A stretch of DNA of 64,000 nt. Origin: Prunella strophiata (taxonomy: Eukaryota > Chordata > Aves > Passeriformes > Prunellidae). The stretch lies in assembly GCA_036583965.1 (NCBI GenBank), contig JAZBQD010000034.1, forward strand, positions 9,571,040 to 9,635,039, written 5' to 3'. A model generated the notes under the pieces. The model ran no database searches. It saw nothing but the letters and a program-made list of their open reading frames with translations, and was not told where the DNA came from. The position numbers and the translations under genes were made by a program. Below, in pieces: positions 1-20,424 of this stretch (the stretch's first letter is position 1; each line of letters opens with the position of its first letter).

Positions 1-3000
1 CAGGTGTCCCATCCTGCGCAGGCCACCCGGCCAGGGCGACATTTCCCCCCAGGTGGGGTGCTGGCACCCGAGGGACAGGGACCAACCCCCCCCAGCAGCA
101 GCAGCAGCCTGGGGGAGGCCGGGCTGGGGTTCGGTGGGTGCCCCCCAAAGGCTGCTCGGGCTGGGGAAGGCTGATCCCGCTCCTCTCCTGCGTGCCCGGT
201 ACAGGAAGGTGCTGCTAGAGGCAGCTCTGGAGGAGGATCCCTCCTGCCAGGGGCTGTTCCTGGGCTGTGGCTGCATGGTGACCCTGCTGGAGTCAAGGGC
301 AGGGCACTGCTGGGTGTCCCGAGGGGCAGGAGTTTCCAGGGTCCTGTTTGCTTAGCCAAGGAATGTGAACATTTACCCTGGGCTGTCTCCAAGGAAAATA
401 TCCGTGGTGAGGTGTAAATTCCCTGAAATCCCCCCAAAAAATTATTCAGTGGGAGAGTTAACTAGCTGGAGGGGAGCTGGGGGAGTTGTGGTTTTGGGGT
501 GAGGCTGGCCTGGGGTGGAGGACAGTTTGGAGTGGCAGTGGGTGAGCTCTGGGGGGATCATGAGTGCTAGCATGAGGTTTGGCTTTACTAGAAAGCAGGG
601 TCAGCCCTGCCTCCATGCTGTCACTGAGCCAGCTGCTGGAGATGTCACCAAGGAAGGGGAGTGAGGCCATGGGTTAAGAGGAAGCTGGGAGCAATCTCCC
701 AATCCGTGTTCTTCACCAGAAGGAACACCATGTCCTGGGAAAGGCTGGTGTTGTGAGGCTCCAGCTGCAGCCTCAGCTGGCGTGGGAGGGCTGGGGGTTG
801 GGTCCATCTCCCAGGCACACAGAGAAGCCATGGAGCAGGGGAGCTGTGGGTTTCTCTGTCACTGCCAGCATTTCCCAAAGCTTTAAACCTGCACTGCTAC
901 TGGGGGAATGGCTTAGCTCTGCCCTGCCTAGACCCCAAGCAGTGTGGGGTGATCCCCCAGGTCCAGGCAAACACTCAGGGTGCTCGGCCACTGCTGGGGA
1001 GTGCACAGAGCCCATCACAACATGCCAAGAGCCAGGCCAGCCACAGGGGTGCTCCAGTCGACTCTCACAGATATGGCTGTGAGTGGAGCAAGGTGGCTCC
1101 TTGCCAAAACCTGGAGGAGCCAATATCTGAGGTTTGACCCTCCCCACCTACTTCCCAGGCTCTAGGGAGGTTTGAGGCCATGGGGCTTGCAGCTCTTGGC
1201 CTGCACATTCCACATCCTGCAGCCAACAAGGACCAGTGCTGTGGTCCAGAGTGCCCAGTGCTGTGCTCCCCAACACAGCTCACACTTCTGACCCTGACCA
1301 GGGCTTGAGCCACCTCCTGCAACAGAGCTGGGACAGGCCTGGGGAGCTGCTCAGCACTGTGCTCCCTGCCCCACTATTTCCCACCACAGAAACAGACACC
1401 CACATCTACTTCTAGTGGCGTGTGGCACAGTGTGGTTGTGTCCCTTCCACGTGTCCCTGATCCCTGCCACGAGCAGTGAAAGTCTGAGTCACTCCTGAAC
1501 TCAGTTTTCCTAAAACCAAAATAAAAATAAGGGACTCGTCTATCCAAGTCCCGCCTCCTTGGGTGCCAGTGCCAAATCAGCCTTGGTGGAGGCTGGGAAT
1601 GGGGAAGGAGTTAATGAGGCACAGCAAATGGACTCCCTCTCTGCCACTGATCTTCCCTGGCATCCTGGGCATGTCACTCAGTGTCCCCAACGTGATGGAC
1701 CCCCTCTCTGCCTCTGATCTTCCCTGGCATCCTGGGCATGTCACTCAGTGTTCCCAACGTGCTGTTCCACGTCATGCTGGAGGCTGCATGGGAGGGCCAA
1801 GGGGGCCAGGGGCTCCACCAAGCCTGTGCTTGGTCCCCCGCCCCAAAAGCAGCCGTGCAGGGCGGGCTGACCCTCGCACGAACTGTCCTGCTGGGTTGTT
1901 TTTCCAGCAGAGCCGGGTGGGAGCCAGCTCCAGCCTGCTGCAGATGTTTGGCAGCACTCCGGGGACGGGAGGCCAGGCGCTTCCAGCCCCTCGGCCGCTG
2001 TGCTGTCACTGCCACCAGCCTCCCTGGCTGTCCCTGAGCCACGTGCCGGGGCTGCAGAGACCTTGTGCCAGGCTGCAGGGCTCCAGCTGAGCACAGGAAA
2101 TGTGAAAGCAGTGGTGGGGACCACCTAGTGCTGCCTGCTGGGGTTATCCCAGAGCTGACTGAGAAGTATTTTCATGCAGAGGGACGGGGATGGTGCCAGC
2201 AGCGTGGCAGGACAGTGTCAGGGAGCTTGGGCAGCAGCAGGCAGCATTGCCCTGGCTAGCAGCAGTGCAGCTTCCCTTTGGCAGCCTGGCCTGGCATCAA
2301 TCCCAGGGCAACCTCTGAACCTTTGTTCTAAGTGTGCAATGGGAAGCAAAAGCAAAGCAAGCTCTGCCAGGCAAGAGGCCCCAGCTCTTTGAGCACCCGG
2401 CCTCCCCTGCCTGCAGCCCGCCCAGCCCTCGCTGCTCTGCCCCAGCCCGTGTGCTCACACACACTGCCCTGGTTCAGCAGCAGCCTCCCTGTTGGGCATG
2501 GTGCCCAGCACCCTTTGGAGTGGGGCTCCCCCTTCCCAAGTGCCTCCACAGCCTCCAGGCTATGTGCTCTGCCCCCTCCAGCATTGCCATCCCTTCCTTT
2601 TCCCGGGGAAGATTTGCTCACTGTAGAAACGCTCCTGGCCCATTGTCCCCCCTTCCCCCTGCAAGGGAAGGCTGCCCAGAAGCAAGGTGAGAGCCAGCCT
2701 TTCTGCATCCCCTTCTCTCTTCTGGGACTGCCCCATCTGCCTCCCCCAGCAGCAGCCCCCAGGGGCCAGCAGCCAGCTCCTGGCACATGCCAGCACCTCC
2801 AGGGAAGCATCCCAGTGGATGCTGAATCACTTCAGTGCCCGCATCACCCTGCCTGCTACAGCGTCACCGGAGCAGGACCTGCTTCTCAACAGAAAGGCAT
2901 TTTCCTTGGCAAAACTCCATGCAAACACTGCCTCCAAGCTCCAGCACAGTTCAGGCACTGAACCCATGGCCACAGGGGATTTGGTTATCTTGCTCCATCC

Positions 3001-4369
3001 TGGAGGAGGAATTTCTAACTTGACAGTGTTGGAAATCCAGTTTAAATTAATTCTCGGCCATCTTAATGCTTTAAAAAATGTTGGTTCTTCCTGCTTTACT
3101 TCTGTTGCCATTTAGCTCCATGTTTGTTGTTAAAAGCAAGCCCATCTTTCCAAGGCCTTTCCTGGAAATGTTTGCCACGGGTTTGAAACTTCCCAGAAAA
3201 TTCATACCAAGAAAGGAAATCTCTCTCTTCCCTCTGTTGCTCTTGACAAAGGGAAGGCAGAGATGGGAACAGCAATCATGTATGGTTGCATGGATGGGGG
3301 GGAGGTGTTCCATGCTTTTCCTCATGTTTTACTCCAAACCAGGCTTCCTTCCCAAACCACCCCAATGCTTGTGGCTTCTCTCCTATTCCTCTCATAGCAG
3401 AGCTGCTCAGATCTAATTCCTGGTGCTGTTGGCCATCCCCACATTGTCCCCAGGGAAGCAATGCTGGGGGGGAGCATGGGGGAGAGCAGAGCCAGGGCTG
3501 CTCCCACCCTGCACATCTGTAATGTCCTCCAGCTGCTGCTGCACTGTGCCAGCAAGGGAGGGAGAGAAGAAGAAAAACAGGAAAATAACTCTGGTTATTT
3601 GCCTCAAACTCTGCAACTTGAGAGGGGAAGAGAGAGTTGACAGCTCAAAACAGAAATATGTTTTTTGGCTGGGTGAGGAATAAGTGTTTGCTCCCTCCCA
3701 GCACAACCACAGCCAATGGCTCCAGTGCAAGCACTTCTGCTCCCCAGGGTCTGCATCCCTGTGCTAGGCTCCCTCCCCAAGGTGGGAGGTGTTTGCCCAA
3801 GGTCCTGCTTCCCTGGGAACCTCCTGCTCCTCTGGCCCCCCCACCCAATGCAAACCCAAATCTGGCTGCTGTGGATGGCACACAGGGTTTCCAACACTGC
3901 AGGGCTGATTGCTCTTTTCAGCACAGAAAATAGGAATTAAACAATTCCCACCAGCATCACCGTAGTGTTTCCCCACATCCTTCCTGATTCATGCTGTTCC
4001 TTTTGTGACCTTGCTTGCAGTGAGTCACCCAGAGTTTCAGCCCCAGGGCTCCTGCCACACTGACCCGGCACGAGGCTGGCGGGAGGGAAGCGGCGCCAGT
4101 CACTTGAGTGGGAGAAAAACAACCACAAGCACTGTCAGAAAGTCCTGAGGGATCCTTCCCACCCACCGTGTCCACACTGAGGTTTGCCCTCCTGGAGCGT
4201 GGGGCTGGGCTGGCAGTGAGATTCCTGCTGGGCTCCAAGGCTGCAGAGAACCCCAGGGACCTTGAGGCAATGGGTCAGAGTAGGGAGGGTTTCTGGAGAG
4301 GCTGCAAAGTATCCCAGATCCTGCAGAGCCAGACACCACCCCTAGTGTGGACAGAGCTGCACGCCACAC
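1..4369. other. No gene supported; flank beyond the SMIM3 3' end
   Basis: I read both strands and found no exon chain, RNA gene or protein family I recognise. The short open frames here lack conserved motifs and overlap each other in several frames. The only structure noted is a two-copy direct duplication at 1629-1762 (separate entry). Cis-regulatory or untranslated sequence cannot be excluded. Confidence 0.5.
1629..1762. repeat. Two-copy tandem duplication, unit about 67 bp
   Basis: The stretch beginning near 1630 (CCCTCTCTGCCACTGATC) recurs near 1697 with only a few substitutions, and both copies end in CCCAACGTG. The high identity suggests a recent local duplication. No coding meaning is evident. 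Confidence 0.8.
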
Positions 4370-4390
4370 TCACATGAAGGATAAAGTCCA

Positions 4391-4396
4391 TTTATT
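4391..4396 (-). terminator. SMIM3: Poly(A) signal of SMIM3
   Basis: TTTATT on the plus strand is AATAAA on the minus strand. It lies about 790 bp downstream of the SMIM3 stop, so the 3' untranslated region would run from 5188 to about 4370. No better signal was seen between the stop and this point. The assignment is inferred. Confidence 0.6.
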
Positions 4397-5188
4397 TCAT
4401 AACAAAGGGCAGTACAAGAGCTTACATGATCCCTTGCCACTGGCTGGGCACAAACCTGCTCCTCCCGCTTTACCTGCCCAGGTGAGGCAGGCACAGACTC
4501 CCCAGCAGGGCTGGTGTGCTGGGCAATCAGTGGGAGCTCTCACTCTCAGGAGTGGGGGGTGCAGCCAGCCTGCAGACAGGAGGGCTGGCAGGAACTGCAC
4601 ACACTCCTCTGCCCCACAAGACCCAGAGGAACCAAGAGCCCTGCAGGATTTTCCCACCATTTCAGCAGACTAATGGGTAGAGGAGAAGCTGGTGCCAGCT
4701 GCACATCTGCTGTGCAGCCAGCACAAGCTCTGTCACTGATGCTTTTAGCCAAGCACTAAATGCACAACCAGAAGCCACATCCATCTTGCTTTGACTCTTT
4801 TTTCCCCAACCGCCTTGACAGCTGGGACTCCAAAGAAGAAATAACTTTGTCAAGCATTTCCACTCCTTGCTGCTTGCCTGGGAGGAGACAGTGTCACCAG
4901 TGACGGCAAGACCAGCCTGCCTCCCTCACAGGAGTGAGACATTTCCAGCTGGATGTCCACAAAGTCACACCTCTCCCCACTGCTGCCCACGCTGTCATTT
5001 CCCCCAACAGTCCCCGTGAGCTCAGTGGGCAAGAGGAGCAGTGGGTACCCAGCGAGAGCTGGGCGCTGGCCCAGCCCAGCTCCTGCCCAGGCTCCAGCTC
5101 TCAGGGTGCCCTGTCAAGGTGGCTGGCACAGGGTCCCATGGCTGTGGCCCCCAGCCCAGCGAGCTGGCCGTGCCCCAGTGCCCGTGGC

Positions 5189-5368
5189 TCACACGATGCC
5201 GTTGCGCGTGGGGTGTGTCCGCACTCGGTAGATGATGACGGCAGTGGCCGGGCACAGCAGCAGCGCTGTCATGATGAGGATGGTGGCCAGGATGATCAAC
5301 ACGATGACCCAGATATCCAGGATGTGCTTGGGGAGGTCGGTAGGACTCGTAAGGTGAGGGAGGTCCAT
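5189..5368 (-). CDS. SMIM3: Small integral membrane protein 3 (NID67-like), 59 aa
   Basis: The frame encodes a 59-residue microprotein. A short polar N-terminus leads to [20 protein letters not shown], a hydrophobic helix continues to about residue 47, and a basic tail ([13 protein letters not shown]) follows. From LPKHILDIW to RTHP it is nearly identical to mammalian SMIM3 (60 aa), which identifies it. The family is a single-pass membrane protein first described as NGF-inducible; its molecular role is not well defined. The ATG at 5368 was chosen because a splice acceptor (TTTCCTTGCAG) ends one base before it on the minus strand. The whole coding region is therefore one exon, preceded by noncoding exon(s). 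Its position beside DCTN4, divergently transcribed, matches human 5q33.1. The N-terminal dozen residues differ from human, as expected for the least constrained part. Confidence 0.93.
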   Translation of the reverse strand: MDLPHLTSPTDLPKHILDIWVIVLIILATILIMTALLLCPATAVIIYRVRTHPTRNGIV

Positions 5369-5644
5369 CCTGCAAGGAAAAAGCAGAGGGGTGGTGGGGC
5401 AGCTCCCTCCATCTCTCCCACAGCCAGAGTCCCCCCCAATCCCCTGCTGCTCTCTCCAGGGACAGCCCTGTGGCCAGGTCCAGCTTTCACCTTGGGCTCC
5501 TCTGAGAGCCTTTGGTAAAGGCTCCTTCAATTACCCGCAGGATTTACAGCATGCTTTAAAGCCGAGGAAAAAACTTTCCTATTTATTGCTACTGTTTCTT
5601 ACAGAACTGATAAAGGAAAGCCACAACGGTGCGTCCCGCTGGTC

Positions 5645-6230
5645 ACTCACCGGTCTGTCATCACGTGGGGACACGGTGGGGTCAGGTCAGCCAGGAGCCC
5701 CCTCGTTTCTGGGGAGCCTCGTGTGTGTCCCCCCCACCCGCACCTCGTGCTGAGTCACGGAGTTATCCATCAGCTGAAGGGGACGGAGGGACCGGGGAGC
5801 GGGGACCCCTCCCCGGGGACCGCGGCTGTGCCCCCGTCCTGCCCCGGCACCTCGGGGGTGGGGGACACGATGCCGTGCGGGAGAGGCGGCAGCTGCCTGA
5901 GCCCTGCCCGTGCCCCTGTCTGTGCCCTTCCTGCCCTGCCCGTGCCCTTCTGTGCCCTGCCCGCGCCCTGCCTGCCCTGCCCGTGCCCTTCCCGTCCTAC
6001 CTGCCCGCATCCCCTCACCTGCGGCGCTGCCAGGCTCCGGCACCGCTGCGAGCCCGGCTCCTGCCGCAGCTGCTGCGAGAAGCGGTGGCAGCGGCAGATC
6101 CCGCCGGGAGAGAAAGATCCCGCCGGGCGAGAGAGACTCCGCCTGGCCCCGCCCGGCCCGGCCCGGCCCGGCCCGCGGGGGACGGCAGGGGAGGAGAAGA
6201 AGGGGAAGGGGATAGGAGGAAGGGAAAGGA
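5645..6230 (-). promoter_or_regulatory. SMIM3: SMIM3 5' noncoding exon(s) and GC-rich promoter region
   Basis: On the minus strand two donor-like junctions precede the coding exon: CGCAG/GTGAGG at about 6018 and ACCG/GTGAGT at about 5650. Around 6100-6180 the DNA is GC- and CpG-rich, with repeated GGCCCGGCCC blocks typical of SP1-type island promoters. Between 5900 and 6005 a degenerate CCCTGCCCGTGCC repeat lies in what would be the leader or first exon. The first exon probably ends at the 6018 donor. The transcription start itself cannot be placed from sequence alone. Confidence 0.45.
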
Positions 6231-7261
6231 AGGAGGGAAAGGCACAGCACGGCAAGAGGTTTTTTTTCTACACCAGGAAAAAATAAGAACACACTCCATC
6301 TTATCCCACCCACAATGGGGTTCCACTGGGGGAGCGCCTCTGGAGCTGAACCCGAAGGTCTCAGGGAGGGACCGTGGGCACATTTCACTTCATAGTCCTT
6401 AACAAAGGGTCCGTCCTCCCTACCCCGTCCCCCTCCTGCCTCAGCAGGGCTCACAGGCACCCGCTTGCCCCCGAGGCCCAGGGTAAGAGCACCCAGAGCG
6501 TCCACAGCCGCCCGCAGCGAGGTGCCCGCACTGCCCAGGGGCTCGGGCAGCGTGGTTTACAGAGACACGGGCAGAGAGCACCGCCAGGGAGGGGACAGAC
6601 CTCAGCCCGCCGGCTGGGAACGCTGTTTCTGCTGCCCAGTGCAACATTCCACTCCATTGGTGATGCTGAGTGGCAAAAACAAGACTGGGATGCCCCGACT
6701 TTCCTTCTGGGACACAAGCTCGGTGTCCAGTCACGGTGGGAGCCACACCCTGCACCTTTCACTCCTGCCTTTTCCCAGGGAAACCTGGTGGGTTTCTGGT
6801 GGTGGAAAGCCCTACCGACGCTCTCCAGGCAGCCCCTGGACACGCAGCCCTGCCGGGAGCAGCCTCCTCCCTGCCCTCCCAGCAGCGCTCCCCTCCAGCT
6901 GCTGCAGGCGGATAACAACGTGGGGTTTTATCGCGAGCAGCGGCGGATCCTCATGGACGGACAGGGCTTTCCTGTGGAGCTGCAAGCAGCGGGCAGAGGG
7001 CAGGACTGACTGCAGGCTGTGTGGGGATGGATCCCGGGTTCATGCCACGGGCCAGGCTGGCTCTGCTGCTTGTTTGGGGTATCCAGCAGCAGACTGGGAG
7101 CGGTTTGCTGGTGCCAGCTCTGCCCTGCACACAGCAGAGCATCCACAGACCTCGTGCTTTCCTGCTGTCCCCACAGCATGGGAATGCCCATTCTTATCAG
7201 GATCCTCTCTTAGTGGACATGAGACTGAAGAGAAACCACTTTTGGGGTGTGAAAAGATCAC

Positions 7262-7937
7262 CCTCTCTGCTCTGCTGTGGTGAGACCCACCTGGAGCTGT
7301 GTCCAGCTCTGGGCCCAGTGTGAGAAGGACACGGAGCTGCTGGGGTGAGTCCAGAGAAGGCCAAGGAGATGTTCTGAGGGCTGAGCCCTCTGCTCGGGAG
7401 CCAGGCTGGGAAAACTGAAGGCAAGGCTGCGGGAGATCCCAGAGCCCCTTCCAGACCCTAAAGCGGCTCTAAGAGAACAGGAGAGCGACTTAGGACAAGG
7501 GCTCGGAGTGGCGGGATAAGATGGAACTGCCTCCCACTGCCAGAGGGCAGGGATAGACGGGACGCTGGGAAGAAATGCTTTTCTGTGAGGGTGGTGAGCA
7601 CTGGCACAGAGCAGCTGTGGCTGCCACCGCCATGGCAGTGTCCGAGGCCGGGCTGGGCGGCCCGGAGCCCCCTCACACGGAAGGTGCCGCTGCCATGGCA
7701 GTGTCCGAGGCCGGGCTGGCCGGCCCGGAGCCCCTCACACGGAAGGTGCCGCTGCCATGGCAGTGTCCGAGGCCGGGCTGGCCAGGAGCCCCCTCACACG
7801 GAATGTGCCGCTGCCATGGCAGTGTCCGAGGCCGGGCTGGCCGGCCCGGAGCCCCCTCACACGGAAGGTGCCGCTGCCATGGCAGTGTCCGAGGCCGGGC
7901 TGGCCAGGAGCCCCCTCACACGGAAGGTGCCGCTGCC

Positions 7938-7940
<3 letters not shown>
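7262..7940 (+). mobile_element. Degenerate CR1 LINE 3' fragment
   Basis: The stretch keeps the diagnostic order of the CR1 3' region: GTGAGACCCACCTGGAGCTG, then GTCCAGCTCTGGGCCC, AGAAGGACACGGAGCTGCT, GGTGAGTCCAGAGAAGGCCA, and later GGGACGCTGGGAAGAAATGC with CTGTGAGGGTGGTGAGCACT. It is 5'-truncated and diverged and carries no reverse-transcriptase frame, so it is dead. Its tail (CTGTGGCTGCC followed by GGCAGTGTCCGAGGCC) runs directly into the minisatellite at 7632-7937. It lies 0.15-0.8 kb upstream of the DCTN4 start codon. CR1 is the dominant LINE of birds and is the main lineage clue here. Confidence 0.85.
7632..7937 (+). repeat. Five-copy minisatellite derived from the CR1 tail
   Basis: Five head-to-tail units of 63, 62, 59, 63 and 59 bp each begin ATGGCAGTGTCCGAGGCCGG and end AAGGTGCCGCTGCC (AATGTG in copy 3). 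Units alternate between a long form containing GGCCGGCCCGGAG and a short form containing GGCCAGGAG. The unit corresponds to the CR1 3'-tail segment lying between two near-identical ATGGCAG motifs, so microhomology probably seeded the amplification. The array sits about 150 bp before the DCTN4 start codon and is CpG-rich, so it could influence the promoter; that is inference. Confidence 0.9.
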
Positions 7941-18289
<10,349 letters not shown>

Positions 18290-20170
18290 CGGCCCCCCTG
18301 CGCTTGCCCTGCGGCTGGATGGACTGGCACCCTGAGAAAGCACCTGCTGAAAGGTTCTGCCAGAGCTCCTTTGTGATGTGTGGGTGTGCCACGGGCCCAG
18401 CCAGCTGCCAGGAGGGGGCTGAGGCTGCTGTGGTTTGGGCTGGTTTGTTCTCTCCCCCCTTGTCGTAGTGCCCACTAACCACTCCACTTCCCCTCACTGC
18501 CACAGGCTAGAGTAACTTGCAGCACGTCTTAGAGCACAGACAAAGATCTCCCTCCAGGTTTCCACTGAATTTGGCTTTATCAACACATGATTAGGGCTGA
18601 ATTTGGATTTATCAGCAGAAAAGAACCCATACTGTTTTCTTCTCCGTGTCAGCCCACAAGCCTGATGTTACATACCCAATAATGAACAACTTCTCTTTCA
18701 CACAGGGCAATGCCCTTCCCAAAAAAACATTTTAAGGAGTGTTCCTGCCTTCTGCATTCTGGCAAGTTACTGCCAGCAGCATGATCTTTTCTTTTGGTTT
18801 TCTGCTCCCTAATAGGATACCTCAACTGCAGGGGCTGGGCTGTAGAGCCCTACCCCTCTGGCATATGTAGCTTGCTTAGCCAAGGTGGCAGATGTTTTTT
18901 CACAAAGGAGTTGATCAGTTGGCCTTTAAACTTTAAACATAGTGTACTGTAGTGTTCATGGATCTGACTGGCAACCGAGCCTGCCATCAGCCTGCTGCAT
19001 CTCAGCTGGATGTGGCAGCAGGATGTGCTGCAAGCTGGAAATTCAGGTTCTGCTGCAGCTCTTGACTGAGGCAGGAATGCTCTGGAGAAGCTCCCTGGCA
19101 GACCTCAGCTCAGTAAATGTTGTGTTGCTAGGGGTTGTAGCAATGAGGGTATGAATCCTGGAGAGTTAAGATTAGTTCTGGTAATTACAAAGTTACAGTG
19201 GTGATTTGGGTTCATAATCTTTGTTTTTCCAGTTAGGGCGGGTGGGAGGGAGGTGTAAAGGTGGAAACTCATTATATGTTAACTACACACACTGTACCAG
19301 AAGGTCATTTACCCAGGGTGTAATTTGGCTGCAGTCCAAGCTAAAATGGGTGATTAAGAGCTGTGTATCCAGGAGACTGAATTACCAAGAAGTGCTTGTG
19401 CAGGCAGGTGAGATGGCTCTTCCTGCAGAGCATTCCCTCTTCAGACGCTGACCTTTGTTAAACATTTCTGAGGGGCTTTGACATGCTGCTGTGCTGGGAA
19501 AGGCTTGAATACCAGCCAGCCATGGCTCTGCCAGCCTGCATCTGCCAATGCTCTGCATGGAGGGGCAGGATGAGGCTGCCTGCTCTCTGGGGGGTGGTGC
19601 AGCTCCCCAAAACATCTCCCTTAGCACAAGGAGCCTGCCCTGGTGTGCTGGGGGGGCTCACAGCTCCCAGCCCTGGTCCTGCAGCGGGTCTCAAAGCAGC
19701 GAGGCGTCACGTTTACAGCTCTGTGTAGGTGATGCACAGATGTACAGCATGAGTTTCAGACTTGTAGTTAGTAGTTAATGTGTAGTGCTAGTGCCTGCTG
19801 CGGCTTTCCCTGTCCAGATAACAACGCACTTCACCTCTGGCCACAACTCCTGTTCAGTAGCCAAACAGCTGCTGCACTTGCAACAAAGACCTCCCAGGAC
19901 CCAAGCCTGGAGCTGTGCCTGGGGCTGGGGTTTGCTGCAGGCACCGTGACCTGCACCCTTCTCACTAAACACAAAAGGTGCATTGGGCTGTGGCGTTCTG
20001 AGCGCTCTGATGAGCTCGGCGAGCTGTTCTCCCCTCCCTGCAGGTGCCGTAGGCGATAGGAAAGGTATTGGCGTGTCCCTGCCTGTGTCCCTGCTCCCCG
20101 ACAGGCGCCTCTTGCCTTGTGCTTGACGTCGTGTAGTGACCTTCAATAAACCACTCGTGGCTCTCGGATT
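18290..20170 (+). other. DCTN4: DCTN4 3' untranslated region
   Basis: About 1.9 kb separates the DCTN4 stop codon from the first canonical AATAAA downstream on the same strand (20145-20150), with no further coding sequence. I take this as the terminal-exon 3' UTR. Its length is inferred from the signal position. Confidence 0.65.
20145..20150 (+). terminator. DCTN4: Poly(A) signal of DCTN4
   Basis: AATAAA in CTTCAATAAACCACTCG is followed by TGGCTCTCGG and a T/G-rich stretch. It is the last canonical signal before the RBM22 promoter, only about 275 bp ahead of the RBM22 start codon. Confidence 0.75.
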
Positions 20171-20289
20171 CTTTGCTCTGGCTCTTATTCCAAAACAAGC
20201 ATTATTTCAACAAAACGAAAGGCGGAGCTCCCCCTCCTTTCCCGATGGGCTCGTCCCCGTGCTCCCCCCGCTCTCCTTTCCCGTGGTCT

Positions 20290-20424
20290 CGCCCATTGCG
20301 CTGTGCCTGGAGCGCCCCCTGCCGCCGTGACGTCACCGCGCCCTCAGCCCGCCTTTTCCGTCACGGCGCTGGTGGAAGTGGCGTCACTTCCGGCCGCCGC
20401 CTGCCGGCAGCGAGCGGGGCCGCC
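20290..20424 (+). promoter_or_regulatory. RBM22: RBM22 promoter with palindromic CRE and ETS site
   Basis: The compact CpG-rich region holds a perfect TGACGTCA at 20328-20335, partial CRE-like sites (CGTCAC near 20360 and 20382) and CACTTCCGG at 20385-20393, an ETS/GABP-type element about 30 bp before the start codon. No TATA box is seen. The elements match a ubiquitously expressed gene, and the whole promoter fits between the DCTN4 poly(A) signal and the RBM22 ATG. Confidence 0.7.

Noticed and set aside
53..355. 100-codon plus-strand frame at the window edge
   Set aside because: It contains one acceptor-like TACAG near 203 but no recognised protein, and no partner exon was found.
5687..6505. 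272-codon minus-strand frame and overlapping plus-strand frames
   Set aside because: GC-rich SMIM3 promoter sequence with simple repeats; the frames are mutually overlapping.
7632..7937. CRISPR-like interpretation of the regular repeats
   Set aside because: The units are contiguous with no unique spacers, the locus is in a vertebrate genome, and the unit derives from CR1.
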